DNA of 64,000 bases from Roseovarius marisflavi (GCF_900142625.1 NZ_FRBN01000003.1:62001-126000), one strand, 5' to 3'; shown: positions 44,523 through 53,323, counted from the stretch's first letter. Numbers and translations are program-made. The notes: a model not told the origin generated them from the letters alone.

Positions 44523-45641
44523 CTAAAGCCCGAGCGCCTCGCGCAGAGCGGGCAGGCGAGAGCGGCTGACCGGTGTGGTCACGGTTTGCTCGCCAAGGAT
44601 GAAATGACAGATGCCGTTGTCCTTGCGCCGCTCGAAATGCACGATATGGGCCGGGTTGATCAGATAGCTGCGATGCGATTTCACAAATGGCCCGGCGGCG
44701 AGGCGGCGTTCGGCCTCGGTGATCGACCAGACGCAGAAATACCGCTCTGATCCGGCATAAAGCAGGGTGTAATGCCCCTCGGCGCGCACAAAAGCCACAT
44801 CGCTTGCGTCAATGAAATGCGTCTGGCCGTTCTGCTCGTATGGAATGCGCAGCACGGGCGGGGGCATGGGCGTAACGGCAGGGGCCTTTTCCTGTGACGC
44901 GGGGGCCGGGGCGGCATCGGCGCTCGCGGCAGGCGTCAGAAAGGTCACGCCCGACAATAGAAACGCGCCGCAGAGCACGAAGCTGCTGAGAACCACGCCG
45001 ATGGCGAGGGTTTCATTGCCGATAAGCGGTCCGATCTCGCGCAGGCTGGCCTCGGCGACAAAGCGCGTCCCCGAGATGGCGGCGAAATGCACGGCAAAGA
45101 CCGAGGCCCCGAAACAGACCGTGCCAAGCAGGATATTGCGGGGGCGCCGCTGGCCATAGGCCACCCAAAACGCCCCGATGTTCAGGCCGCAGGAGGCCAG
45201 CACCGCCACTGCCACACCCGGAAGCGTATAGACCGCGCGGCACAGTTGCAGGCCGGACATGCCAATGTAATGCATCGTCACCACGCCAAGCCCGACAATC
45301 GCCCCCGCCAGCGTCAGGATCAGCGGCGTGCGAGGATAGAAATGCAACAGCAAAAGCGCCAGCCCGACCATCAGGATCGCCACCAGAGCCGAGCCGAGCG
45401 TGATCATCGCATCATAGTATATCGGGATCGGAAGTTGCAGCCCGAGCATCGCCACGAAATGCATTGACCAGATGCCGCCACCAAGCGCCACGGCGGCCAG
45501 TGTCACCGAGAGTTTGCGCATCGCCACCGTCTGACCGGCGATGCCCCTGGTCAGCGAAAACCCGGTAAACCCCGCCATCATCGAGATGCTGAGTGAGGCC
45601 GCAACCAGCCAGAGGTTATGGGTGTAGTCCAGAAATTCCAT
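44523..45641 (-). CDS. coxC: MHYT-LytTR membrane regulator, CoxC-type
   Basis: A 372-residue protein combining an N-terminal MHYT sensor with a C-terminal LytTR DNA-binding domain. Seven hydrophobic segments contain the MHYT repeats WSMHFVAM (about 56), TMHYIGM (about 120) and a diverged AVHFAAI (about 180). The LytTR domain follows a Pro/Ala linker (DASDVAFVRAEGHYTLLYAG; VKSHRSYLINPAHIVHFERR). CoxC and CoxH of Oligotropha share this build and are proposed to sense CO or another gas through metal bound by the MHYT residues. It is encoded upstream of and in the same direction as coxM. Confidence 0.88.
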   Translation of the reverse strand: MEFLDYTHNLWLVAASLSISMMAGFTGFSLTRGIAGQTVAMRKLSVTLAAVALGGGIWSMHFVAMLGLQLPIPIYYDAMITLGSALVAILMVGLALLLLHFYPRTPLILTLAGAIVGLGVVTMHYIGMSGLQLCRAVYTLPGVAVAVLASCGLNIGAFWVAYGQRRPRNILLGTVCFGASVFAVHFAAISGTRFVAEASLREIGPLIGNETLAIGVVLSSFVLCGAFLLSGVTFLTPAASADAAPAPASQEKAPAVTPMPPPVLRIPYEQNGQTHFIDASDVAFVRAEGHYTLLYAGSERYFCVWSITEAERRLAAGPFVKSHRSYLINPAHIVHFERRKDNGICHFILGEQTVTTPVSRSRLPALREALGL

Positions 45642-45692
45642 TCAACGCCATTAGGTTATTTGAATTGCGCCGCCGCGCTTGTTGGGGTTGCG

Positions 45693-45702
45693 TTGACGTC
45701 AA
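45693..45702. promoter_or_regulatory. TTGACGTCAA palindrome upstream of coxC
   Basis: A perfect 10-bp palindrome 52 bases before the coxC start, in the 115-base gap after proC. It contains a -35-like TTGACG. It could be a regulator site or chance. Confidence 0.3.
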
Positions 45703-45756
45703 GAGCAAAGCCTAGTGAGCAAAGGCCAGGCTGACAAGGTTCTTGGGCGCGCGCGG

Positions 45757-46488
45757 CTAGTCGCCGCTTTCAAGCCGGTTCAGGCCGGTGACAAGAGCGT
45801 CGCCCATGCCTGCCGCGTCCATATGCTGGCGCAGACGCTGGTTGTATCCGCCGGGCGTGTTGAGCGCCTCAAGCAGGTCGCCGCAGGGGCTGCTGACAAG
45901 GTTGGTGCCGACGAGCATGCGCAAGAAGGCCTCGCCCTGAGTGGGATCAGAGACCCGCGCCGCCAGCCAATCGGCGGCTTGCCCGACCATCCGGGTGGCG
46001 GGCGACAAGACCGCCTGCGCACAAAGATAGGCGTCAAGCTCGGCGGCGTCGCGCAGGGCGAAAACCTGATTTTCAGGCGCAAACAGCGAGGCGACAAACC
46101 CGGTATCCCCCATCGTAAGAATGGGCGAGCCGCCCTGTGCAATCCCCGGAAACGGCAGCATGATTGCCGCGCCGTGGGCCGGGGCCACAAGCGGCGCAAG
46201 GGCGTCAAGCGGCAGGCCCGCCATGAAGGAAATCACCTGTTGATCGGCGCGAAATGTCAGCCTCGACAGGATGTCGGGCGCGGTCTCGGCCATCAGGCCG
46301 ATGAAAATCGTGTCGCTTTGGTCAATCACGCCCTGATTGTCGGCGATGCTGACGCTTTCGAACTCGGCGGCAAGGCGGGCGGCATGGGCTGCGCCGCGAT
46401 TGGAGACGGTGATCTTATGCCCGGCCCCGGCAATGCCGCGCACGGTGGCCGATGCAATTGTGCCGGTGCCGATAAATCCAAGCCGCAT
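45757..46488 (-). CDS. Pyrroline-5-carboxylate reductase-like protein (ProC family)
   Basis: A 243-residue NAD(P)-dependent reductase. The Rossmann motif is at the very start (LGFIGTGTIASATVRGI), and the C-terminal helical domain carries the P5C reductase pattern LVSSPCGDLLEALNTPGGYNQ (about 198-218). Canonical ProC makes proline from pyrroline-5-carboxylate. This copy is somewhat short, and the motif usually written A-S-P-G-x-P-x is diverged. It starts two bases after the demethylase stop, so it likely serves the same pathway, perhaps reducing a pyrroline product, rather than being the biosynthetic enzyme. Confidence 0.78.
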   Translation of the reverse strand: MRLGFIGTGTIASATVRGIAGAGHKITVSNRGAAHAARLAAEFESVSIADNQGVIDQSDTIFIGLMAETAPDILSRLTFRADQQVISFMAGLPLDALAPLVAPAHGAAIMLPFPGIAQGGSPILTMGDTGFVASLFAPENQVFALRDAAELDAYLCAQAVLSPATRMVGQAADWLAARVSDPTQGEAFLRMLVGTNLVSSPCGDLLEALNTPGGYNQRLRQHMDAAGMGDALVTGLNRLESGD

Positions 46489-46490
46489 GT

Positions 46491-48527
46491 CTAGAGATCC
46501 TTCATCAGGCGCAGCGCGTCATAGATCGCTGCGTGGGTGTTGCGTGCACTGACCGCATCGCCAATGCGAAACAGTTGAAACCGGCCCTCGGGGTTGGTCC
46601 TGATCGCCTGAGGGTGGCCATTTATCAGGGCGCTTTGATCGACCTCGCCAAGGTTGCTGGAAAGCGGTTTGAGGTCAAAGTAAAGCTCGTCCAGCGGCAG
46701 GGTGCCATGGTTGACCACGATCTGATCGACCTCGCGGGTATAGCTGTGATCGGAGTAATCCGTGCCGATGGTCGCCAAGAGGCGATTGCCCGCGCGGGCC
46801 ACCGACAAAAGGCGGCGCACGACGGTCATGGTCACGTCCTTGTCCTGAAGGCTGCGCATGTAGGGCACAAGGTTCATGCCCATGACCTCGGGGGCAAAGC
46901 TTCGGTCGGGGGTCATGATCTCAAGGCGGGCACCGGCATCGGCCAGTACCTCTGCGGCCTGCATCGCGACGTGATCACCGGCGTCGTCAAACAGCAAGAC
47001 CTCGCGTCCCGGTTTGGCATCGCCCGACAGGATATCCCAGGCGGTGACGGTCAGGTCATTGCCACCCTGCAAGATATCCTGTTGCGGCATTCCGCCGGTG
47101 GCGATGATCACGAGGTCAGGGGAAAGGGCTGTGATATCAGGGGCTTCTGCGTAGGTGTTAAATCGAAACATGACGTCGCGCGCGACGCATTGCGCCATCC
47201 GCCAGTCGATGATGCCGATCATCTCGGAGCGGCGCTTGGTCTGCACCGTGAGGCGGATTTGTCCGCCCGGCTGATCTGCGGCCTCGATGACAGTGACCTG
47301 ATGACCCCGCTCTGCGGCAACGCGCGCCGCCTCGAGCCCGCCGGGCCCGGCCCCGACCACGACGACGCGGCGCGGCGTTGCGGCGGGGGCGATGACATGC
47401 GGCATGCTTTGCTCGCGTCCGGTGGCGGCGTTGTGGATACAGAGCGCCTCGCCGCCCTGATAGATCCGGTCAAGGCAATAGGTGGCGCCGACGCAGGGGC
47501 GGATATCGTCTTCGCGCCCCGCCATGATCTTGGCCACGATGTGCGGGTCGGTCATATGGGCACGGGTCATGCCGACCATATCCAACTGGCCGCTGGCCAC
47601 CGCATGGCGCGCCGTGGCCACATCGGGAATGCGCGCGGCGTGGAATGTCGGAAGGCCAACCTCGGCGCGAATGCGCCCCGCGAAATCAAGATGCGGGGCC
47701 GAGACCATGCCCTGCACCGGGATCACATCGGTCAGGCTTGCGTCGGTATCGACCCGGCCCCGGATCACGTTGAGAAAATCGACCATGCCGCTGTCGCGCA
47801 GGCGCTTGCCGATCTCGACGCCGTCGCTGCTCGTGATGCCATTGGTGGCCAGATCATCGGCCGTATAACGCAGGCCTACGATGAAATCGGGGCCGACCCG
47901 CTCTCGAATGGCGCGCAGCACATCAAGGCTGAAGGTCATCCGCGCGGCCAGATCACCGTTGTAAGCCCCCTCAAGCGTGTTCTGGCGCGGCGACCAGAAG
48001 GCATCCATCAAATGGCCATAGGCCTCAAGCTCAATCCCGTCGAGTCCGGCGGCCTGCATCCGCTCGGCGGCATCGGCGTAATCGGTGATGATGCGGGCAA
48101 TATCCCAATCCTCCATCACCTTGGGAAAGGCGCGATGCGCCGGTTCGCGCAGGGCAGAGGGCGCCAGCGACGGCAACCAGTCGCCCTTGTTCCAGTTGGT
48201 GCGCCAGCCAAGGTGGGTGAGCTGGATCATCACCGCACAGCCATGATCGTGGCACTCATCGACGAGCTTTTTCATCCAGGGCACCACTTCGTCACGATAG
48301 GCGAGGATATTGTTGAAAGCCGGCGGGCTGTCGCGGCTGACCACCGCCGACCCGGCGGTCATGGTAAGGGCCACACCGCCGCGCGCGCGCTCGACGTGAT
48401 AGGCGCGATAGCGATCCTTCGGCAGGCCATCTTCGGGATAGGCGGGTTCATGGCTTGTGGTCATGATCCGGTTTTTCAACGTCAGATGCTTGAGCGCATA
48501 GGGCTGGAGCAGCGGGTCTTTTGACAT
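46491..48527 (-). CDS. FMN/FAD N-methyl amine demethylase (DgcA/N-methylproline demethylase type)
   Basis: A 678-residue fusion of an old-yellow-enzyme barrel and a pyridine-nucleotide-disulphide type FAD domain, as in trimethylamine dehydrogenase and 2,4-dienoyl-CoA reductase. The barrel has KNRIMTTSHEPAYPEDG (about 18-34) and GLDGIELEAYGHLMDAFWSP (about 160). The second half opens RVVVVGAGPGGLEAARVAAERG (about 390). The iron-sulfur segment reads CVGATYCLDRIYQGGEALC, with three cysteines where trimethylamine dehydrogenase has four. By eye it resembles dimethylglycine and N-methylproline (stachydrine) demethylases. The frame is open further upstream; the ATG before SKDPLLQPY is chosen. Confidence 0.82.
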   Translation of the reverse strand: MSKDPLLQPYALKHLTLKNRIMTTSHEPAYPEDGLPKDRYRAYHVERARGGVALTMTAGSAVVSRDSPPAFNNILAYRDEVVPWMKKLVDECHDHGCAVMIQLTHLGWRTNWNKGDWLPSLAPSALREPAHRAFPKVMEDWDIARIITDYADAAERMQAAGLDGIELEAYGHLMDAFWSPRQNTLEGAYNGDLAARMTFSLDVLRAIRERVGPDFIVGLRYTADDLATNGITSSDGVEIGKRLRDSGMVDFLNVIRGRVDTDASLTDVIPVQGMVSAPHLDFAGRIRAEVGLPTFHAARIPDVATARHAVASGQLDMVGMTRAHMTDPHIVAKIMAGREDDIRPCVGATYCLDRIYQGGEALCIHNAATGREQSMPHVIAPAATPRRVVVVGAGPGGLEAARVAAERGHQVTVIEAADQPGGQIRLTVQTKRRSEMIGIIDWRMAQCVARDVMFRFNTYAEAPDITALSPDLVIIATGGMPQQDILQGGNDLTVTAWDILSGDAKPGREVLLFDDAGDHVAMQAAEVLADAGARLEIMTPDRSFAPEVMGMNLVPYMRSLQDKDVTMTVVRRLLSVARAGNRLLATIGTDYSDHSYTREVDQIVVNHGTLPLDELYFDLKPLSSNLGEVDQSALINGHPQAIRTNPEGRFQLFRIGDAVSARNTHAAIYDALRLMKDL

Positions 48528-48684
48528 GAAACGGACCTTTCCTTTTGTGTAATCCAAGCCATATGCCGGGCCAAGAATGTGCCCGCGCGCAGGGCCAGCC
48601 AACAAGAAGAGCGTGCGAAAGTAAAACGAAATCCGCAGCTGAGGTTTGACAACGGGCACCCAAGATTGACGCTGGCATCTGGAC

Positions 48685-48696
48685 CTTTGCGCAAAG
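48685..48696. promoter_or_regulatory. 12-bp perfect palindrome between the demethylase and Liv-type transporter genes
   Basis: CTTTGCGCAAAG lies in the 277-base divergent region, 158 bases from the demethylase start and 108 before the binding-protein start. A -35-like TTGACG is 14 bases to its left. No regulator gene is adjacent; the nearest is the GntR gene at 54.8 kb. Confidence 0.45.
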
Positions 48697-48804
48697 CTGT
48701 GGGATGCAAGGAAAGCTGTCCGGTTTGGCCAGAGCCGAGCCCTTGGGGGGACAGGATAAAAGCAGGGCAGGGGAAACCGGCCCATGATCAAGGGAGATGA
48801 CGAT

Positions 48805-49938
48805 ATGAATTTGAAAACACTTGCCATGGCCGGCGCGCTTGGCATCGCGGCCTGTGCCGCGCAGGCAGAGGTCAAGGTTGGCATGATCACCACGCTTTCG
48901 GGCGGCGGTGCGGGCCTTGGGATTGACGTGCGCGACGGCTTCATGCTGGCGATCGAACAATCGGGGCGCTCGGATATCGAGGTGATCATCGAGGATGATC
49001 AGCGCAAGCCCGATATCGCCGTGCAACTGGCCGACAAGATGATCCAATCCGACAAGGTTGACGTGATGACCGGTATCATATGGTCCAACCTGGCGATGGC
49101 CGTCGTGCCCGGTGCCGTGGCGCAGGGCAAGTTTTACCTGTCACCCAACGCCGGGCCGTCGGCGCTTGCGGGCAAGGGCTGTAACAAGAACTACTTCAAC
49201 GTCGCCTGGCAGAACGACAACCTGCACGAGGCGGCGGGGGCTTATGCCACCGATGAGACCTTCCTGAACGCCTTTATCATGGCGCCGAATTATCCGGCGG
49301 GGCAGGACGCGCTGACCGGGTTCAAGCGCTACTTTGATGGCAACATTGCCGGCGAAGTCTATACCCAGCTCGGGCAGACCGATTACGCCGCCGAGATCGC
49401 CCAGATCCGCGACAGCGTTGCCGATCACGTGTTCTTCTTTCTGCCCGGCGGCATGGGGATTTCCTTTCTCAAGCAATATGCCGATTCCGGTGTGGATAAG
49501 CCGCTTATCGGTCCCGCCTTCAGCTTTGATCAGGGGATATTGCAGGCGGTTGGCGATGCCGCTCTGGGCGTGAAAAACACAAGCCAGTGGAACAAGGATA
49601 TCGACAATCCGGCCAACGCGGCCTTCGTGGCAAGCTTTCAGGAAAAGTACGGCCGTCTGCCCTCGCTTTACGCAAGTCAGGGGTTTGACACCGCCAACCT
49701 CTTGATCAGCGCGGTCGAGACCGCCGATGTCAACGATCCCGATGCGTTCCGCGCCGCGCTGGAAGCCGCGAATTTTGACAGCACGCGCGGGGATTTTGCC
49801 TTTGGCAACAACCACCACCCGATCCAGAACATCTATGTGCGCGAAGTGATCAAGGAAGGCGACGTCTATACCAACAAGATCGTCGGCACCGCCCTGACCA
49901 ATCACGCTGACGCCTATGCGCCAGAGTGCAAGATGTAA
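48805..49938 (+). CDS. Branched-chain-type ABC substrate-binding protein
   Basis: A 377-residue periplasmic protein of the LivK family with a Sec signal (NLKTLAMAGALGIAACAAQAE). The mature chain opens VKVGMITTLSGGGAGLGIDVRDGFMLAIEQSG, the usual ligand-domain start. DVMTGIIWSNLAMAVVP and SLYASQGFDTANLL are further family blocks. A Cys pair (about 120 and the C-terminal PECKM) may be bridged. The ATG at 48784 is also in frame, but AGGGAG eight bases before the 48805 ATG and the signal peptide support the latter. Such proteins often bind non-branched compounds, and the divergent demethylase hints at a methylated amine or betaine. Confidence 0.9.
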   Translation: MNLKTLAMAGALGIAACAAQAEVKVGMITTLSGGGAGLGIDVRDGFMLAIEQSGRSDIEVIIEDDQRKPDIAVQLADKMIQSDKVDVMTGIIWSNLAMAVVPGAVAQGKFYLSPNAGPSALAGKGCNKNYFNVAWQNDNLHEAAGAYATDETFLNAFIMAPNYPAGQDALTGFKRYFDGNIAGEVYTQLGQTDYAAEIAQIRDSVADHVFFFLPGGMGISFLKQYADSGVDKPLIGPAFSFDQGILQAVGDAALGVKNTSQWNKDIDNPANAAFVASFQEKYGRLPSLYASQGFDTANLLISAVETADVNDPDAFRAALEAANFDSTRGDFAFGNNHHPIQNIYVREVIKEGDVYTNKIVGTALTNHADAYAPECKM

Positions 49939-49945
49939 GACCACT

Positions 49946-49971
49946 GGCCGGGCCTTTCATCGGGCCCGGCC
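49946..49971 (+). terminator. Intercistronic hairpin after the substrate-binding protein gene
   Basis: GGCCGGGCC (49946-49954) pairs with GGCCCGGCC (49963-49971), 9 bp with an 8-nt loop and no U-run. It lies seven bases after the stop and 15 before livH, so it probably stabilises the binding-protein message or gives partial termination. Confidence 0.65.
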
Positions 49972-49986
49972 GTTGAGCGCGCGCGC

Positions 49987-50904
49987 ATGTCCCTGATCCT
50001 TTTCATTGAACAGATGCTGAACGGGGTTCAGTTCGGTGTCATGCTGTTTTTGATGGCGGCCGGGCTGACGCTAATCTTTGGCGTCATGGGGCTTATCAAT
50101 CTTGCGCATGGCTCGCTTTACATGATCGGGGCCTTTGCCGCCGCATGGGTCGCTGGCATGAGCGGATCGTTTGTTCTGGCGCTGATCGCCAGCCTTGCGG
50201 CGGCGGCGGCGGCGGGGGCCCTGATCGAGCTGATGGTGATCCGCCGACTTTATGACCGCGACCATCTGGATCAGGTTCTGGCGACCTTTGCCCTTATCCT
50301 GATCTTTTCCGAGGGCACACGCTGGCTTTTCGGGTCGTTCCCGCTGTTTTTGGAAATTCCGCCTTATCTGTCGGGGCCGGTGACCCTTCCGGGGGGGATC
50401 GAATATCCGCTGTACCGGCTGGCGATCATCGGGGTCGGCTTGCTCGTGGCGGCGGGGTTGTTCGCGCTGATTGCGCGCACCCGCATCGGCATTCAGATCC
50501 GCGCCGGAGAGGCTGACCGCGAGATGATCGCGGCGCTTGGCGTCAATATCTCGGCGCTCTACACCATCGTCTTCGCGCTTGGTGCGGCGCTTGCCGGGCT
50601 GGCGGGCGCCCTTATCGGGGCCATTCAATCGGTGCAGGTCGGAATGGGCGAGCCGGTGCTGATCCTGGCCTTTGTGGTGATCGTGATCGGCGGCATCGGC
50701 TCGATCAAGGGCGCGCTTGTGGGGGCGATCCTTGTCGGGCTGACCGATACGCTTGGGCGGGTGTTGCTTCCGGCGGTTTTCGCGCAATTCATGGCACCGC
50801 AGGCCGCCAGTTCGGTCGGCTCTTCGCTGGCGTCGATGTCGATCTACATACTCATGGCCGGGGTGCTTGTGATGCGCCCCAGCGGCCTGTTTGGAAAGGC
50901 CTGA
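49987..50904 (+). CDS. livH: Branched-chain-type ABC permease LivH
   Basis: A 305-residue inner-membrane permease with about eight hydrophobic segments. Family blocks are LNGVQFGVMLFLMAAGLTLIFGVMGLINLAHGSLYM (about 9-44) and the ATPase-contact region RAGEADREMIAALGVNI (about 170-186). It follows the binding-protein gene by 48 bases, across a hairpin, and lacks an obvious ribosome site. Its stop is one base before the livM ATG. Confidence 0.93.
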   Translation: MSLILFIEQMLNGVQFGVMLFLMAAGLTLIFGVMGLINLAHGSLYMIGAFAAAWVAGMSGSFVLALIASLAAAAAAGALIELMVIRRLYDRDHLDQVLATFALILIFSEGTRWLFGSFPLFLEIPPYLSGPVTLPGGIEYPLYRLAIIGVGLLVAAGLFALIARTRIGIQIRAGEADREMIAALGVNISALYTIVFALGAALAGLAGALIGAIQSVQVGMGEPVLILAFVVIVIGGIGSIKGALVGAILVGLTDTLGRVLLPAVFAQFMAPQAASSVGSSLASMSIYILMAGVLVMRPSGLFGKA

Positions 50905-50905
50905 G

Positions 50906-51889
50906 ATGCGCCGCGAACCCCTTTTGAACGCTGCGGTCTTTCTCGGCCTTTTGGCGGTCGTGCTCTGGGCGCGCGCGACGGACGAGCCGTTTACCATCAC
51001 GCTGGCGACGCGTGTGGCCATTCTGGCGCTGGCCGGTGTCGGCCTTAACCTTGCGCTCGGGCTTGGCGGGCTGGTCAGCCTTGGGCATGCGGTGTTTTTT
51101 GGCATCGGCGGCTATGCCATGGGCATTCTCGCCAGTCACGCCCAGAGTTACAGCCCGTTGATCGAGTGGCCGGTGCTGATCGAGGGCACGAAATCCATGC
51201 CGGTGATCTGGCTGGTGGCGATGGCGGCCAGCGGTCTTGCGGCGCTTGGTATCGGCGCGCTGAGCCTGCGCACCTCGGGCGTTTATTTCATCATGATCAC
51301 CCTCGCCTTTGGCCAGATGTTTTACTATTTCGCCATAAGCTGGCCCGCCTATGGCGGCGAGGACGGGCTTTCGATCTATGTGCGCAACGGGTTTCCGGGG
51401 CTCAACACGCTCGACCCGATCCAGTTTTTCGCAATCTGCTACGTGATCCTCGGGCTGGCGCTCTGGCTGTTTTCGCGCCTGTCGCGCTCGGCCTTCGGGC
51501 TGGCGCTTGGGGCGGCGCGCCAGAACGGCGAGCGGGTGATGGCGGTGGGCATCGCGCCCTATCGGTTGCGGCTTGTGGCCTTTGCCCTTTCGGGGGTGAT
51601 CACCGGGCTTGCCGGCGCACTTTTCGCCGATCTCAACCGCTTTGTCAGCCCGACCATGTTCAGCTGGCAGACCAGCGGCGAGATCATGGTGTTCGTCATC
51701 CTTGGCGGGGTGGCGCGGCTGTTTGGACCAGTTGTCGGTGCGGCGGTGTTTATCCTTTTGGAACATGTCCTTGGGGGCTTAAGTGAATTCTGGCACATCT
51801 ATCTTGGCGCGGTGCTTTTGGTGGTGGTGCTGTTTGCGCGTGGCGGCATTATCGGGCTTATCGCGGGACGCGAGGTGCGCCATGACTAG
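50906..51889 (+). CDS. livM: Branched-chain-type ABC permease LivM
   Basis: A 327-residue permease with about ten hydrophobic segments. It has the LivM core GLGGLVSLGHAVFFGIGGYAMGIL (about 51-74) and GAARQNGERVMAVGIAPYRLRL (about 203-224). The ATG at 50906 is preceded by GGAAAGG within livH; upstream codons in the same frame are not needed. The stop overlaps the livG start by eight bases. Confidence 0.92.
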   Translation: MRREPLLNAAVFLGLLAVVLWARATDEPFTITLATRVAILALAGVGLNLALGLGGLVSLGHAVFFGIGGYAMGILASHAQSYSPLIEWPVLIEGTKSMPVIWLVAMAASGLAALGIGALSLRTSGVYFIMITLAFGQMFYYFAISWPAYGGEDGLSIYVRNGFPGLNTLDPIQFFAICYVILGLALWLFSRLSRSAFGLALGAARQNGERVMAVGIAPYRLRLVAFALSGVITGLAGALFADLNRFVSPTMFSWQTSGEIMVFVILGGVARLFGPVVGAAVFILLEHVLGGLSEFWHIYLGAVLLVVVLFARGGIIGLIAGREVRHD

Positions 51890-52637
51890 CCCGCTTCTGG
51901 ACATTCGCGGCATCAGCAAATCCTTTGGCGCGATACGGGCCTCCGAGGATGTGTCGCTGACATTGATGAGGGGGGAGATTCACGCGCTGATCGGCCCGAA
52001 CGGTGCAGGAAAATCGACCCTTATCAAGCAGATAGCTGGCAATCTTAAACCCGACAGCGGCAGTATCTGGTTCGATGGGCGCGATGTGACCTCGCTTGAT
52101 ACGGTGGCGCGGGCGCAGGCCGGGCTTGGCCGCACCTTTCAGATTTCGTCACTGGCGATGGAGATGAGCGTGCTGCAAAACGCGGTGCTTGGGGCGCTTG
52201 GCAAACGCGGCCGCGTGATGCGGTTTTGGCGCGACGTGATGCGCGACGCGGCCCTGTTGCAGGTGGCCCATGCAGCCCTTTCCGAGGTTGGCCTTGCCGC
52301 GGCCGTAGGCACGCGCGTGGCGGATCTCTCGCATGGGCAGCGCCGCCAGCTTGAGGTCGCGGTCGCCCTCACGCAATCGCCCAAGGCGTTTTTGATGGAC
52401 GAGCCGATGGCCGGGCTCGGCGGCGAGGGCACGGCCCGCCTGACGCCGTTTCTGGATGGCCTGCGCCACCGCGCCCCGATCCTTCTGGTCGAGCATGACA
52501 TGGACGCGGTCTTTGCCCTTGCCGACCGGATCAGCGTGCTGGTCTATGGTCGCATCATCGCCACCGGCAAGCCCGATGCGATCCGCCAGAACGCCGAGGT
52601 CCGCGAGGCCTATCTTGGCGATGAGGCCTTGACATGA
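51882..52637 (+). CDS. livG: Branched-chain-type ABC ATPase LivG
   Basis: A 251-residue ABC ATPase. Walker A is GPNGAGKSTLIKQI (about 39-52), the signature is LSHGQRRQLEVAVAL (about 149-163), and Walker B is AFLMDEPMAGLGG (about 168-180), with the switch His in LLVEHDMDAVF. The longer open frame running back into livM is ignored; translation starts at the ATG overlapping the livM end. It is coupled to livF by ATGA. Confidence 0.93.
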   Translation: MTSPLLDIRGISKSFGAIRASEDVSLTLMRGEIHALIGPNGAGKSTLIKQIAGNLKPDSGSIWFDGRDVTSLDTVARAQAGLGRTFQISSLAMEMSVLQNAVLGALGKRGRVMRFWRDVMRDAALLQVAHAALSEVGLAAAVGTRVADLSHGQRRQLEVAVALTQSPKAFLMDEPMAGLGGEGTARLTPFLDGLRHRAPILLVEHDMDAVFALADRISVLVYGRIIATGKPDAIRQNAEVREAYLGDEALT

Positions 52638-53323
52638 GCCTGTTGCAACTGTCCAACGTCACCGCCTTTTACGGCCCCGCGCAGGCGCTTTTTGACGTCA
52701 GCCTTGACCTCGAAGAAGGCGAGGTTCTGGCGCTGATGGGGCGCAACGGCATGGGCAAGACGACGACGATCAAGGTGATCTTTCGCCTGCTCAGGCACCA
52801 AAGCGGATCGGTTATGTTTGACGGGCGCGATCTTGGGCCGCTGCCAAGCCACCGCGCGGCGCGTGCGGGGCTTGGGCTTGTGCCCGAGGGGCGGCGCTGT
52901 TTTGCCAACCTGACGGTGCGCGAAAACCTGATCGCGGCGGCGCGCCCGGGGCTGTGGGATCTGGCGGGTATACAGCGGTTTTTCCCGCGCCTGGGCGAGC
53001 GGGCCGAGCAAAACGCCGCCTCGCTGTCGGGTGGCGAGCAACAGATGCTGGCGATCGGGCGTGCCTTGATGACCAACCCGCGCGTTCTTGTGCTGGACGA
53101 GGCGACAGAGGGGCTTGCCCCCGTGGTGCGCCAGGAAATCTGGGCCGCGATTGCGCGGCTCAAATCCGAGACCGGGCTGTCACTGATCGTGGTGGATAAA
53201 TCCCTGCGCGAACTGGCGGGCGTGGCGGATCGCGCGGTGATCCTTGAAAAGGGGCGCTCGGTCTGGAGCGGGGCCTTTGACGGGCTGACCCCCGAGGTCA
53301 GGGACCGGTATCTGGGGATTTAG
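52634..53323 (+). CDS. livF: Branched-chain-type ABC ATPase LivF
   Basis: A 229-residue ABC ATPase. Walker A is GRNGMGKTTTIKVI (about 36-49), the signature is LSGGEQQMLAIGRAL (about 132-146), and Walker B is VLVLDEATEGLAP. In Q-loop and D-loop terms it is intact, although the His switch is replaced (LIVVDKSLREL, Lys at the usual His), a change seen in some LivF proteins. It ends the transporter operon and is followed 11 bases later by the convergent PNPOx remnant. Confidence 0.92.
   Translation: MSLLQLSNVTAFYGPAQALFDVSLDLEEGEVLALMGRNGMGKTTTIKVIFRLLRHQSGSVMFDGRDLGPLPSHRAARAGLGLVPEGRRCFANLTVRENLIAAARPGLWDLAGIQRFFPRLGERAEQNAASLSGGEQQMLAIGRALMTNPRVLVLDEATEGLAPVVRQEIWAAIARLKSETGLSLIVVDKSLRELAGVADRAVILEKGRSVWSGAFDGLTPEVRDRYLGI

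Noticed and set aside
45693-45702. FNR-type box before coxC
   Set aside because: TTGACGTCAA has no 4-base spacer between half-sites, so it does not fit the FNR/NnrR dyad; kept only as a weak palindrome.
46533-48524. A 663-codon open frame antisense to the demethylase
   Set aside because: Composition is that of a shadow frame, and the sense frame has clear flavoprotein motifs.
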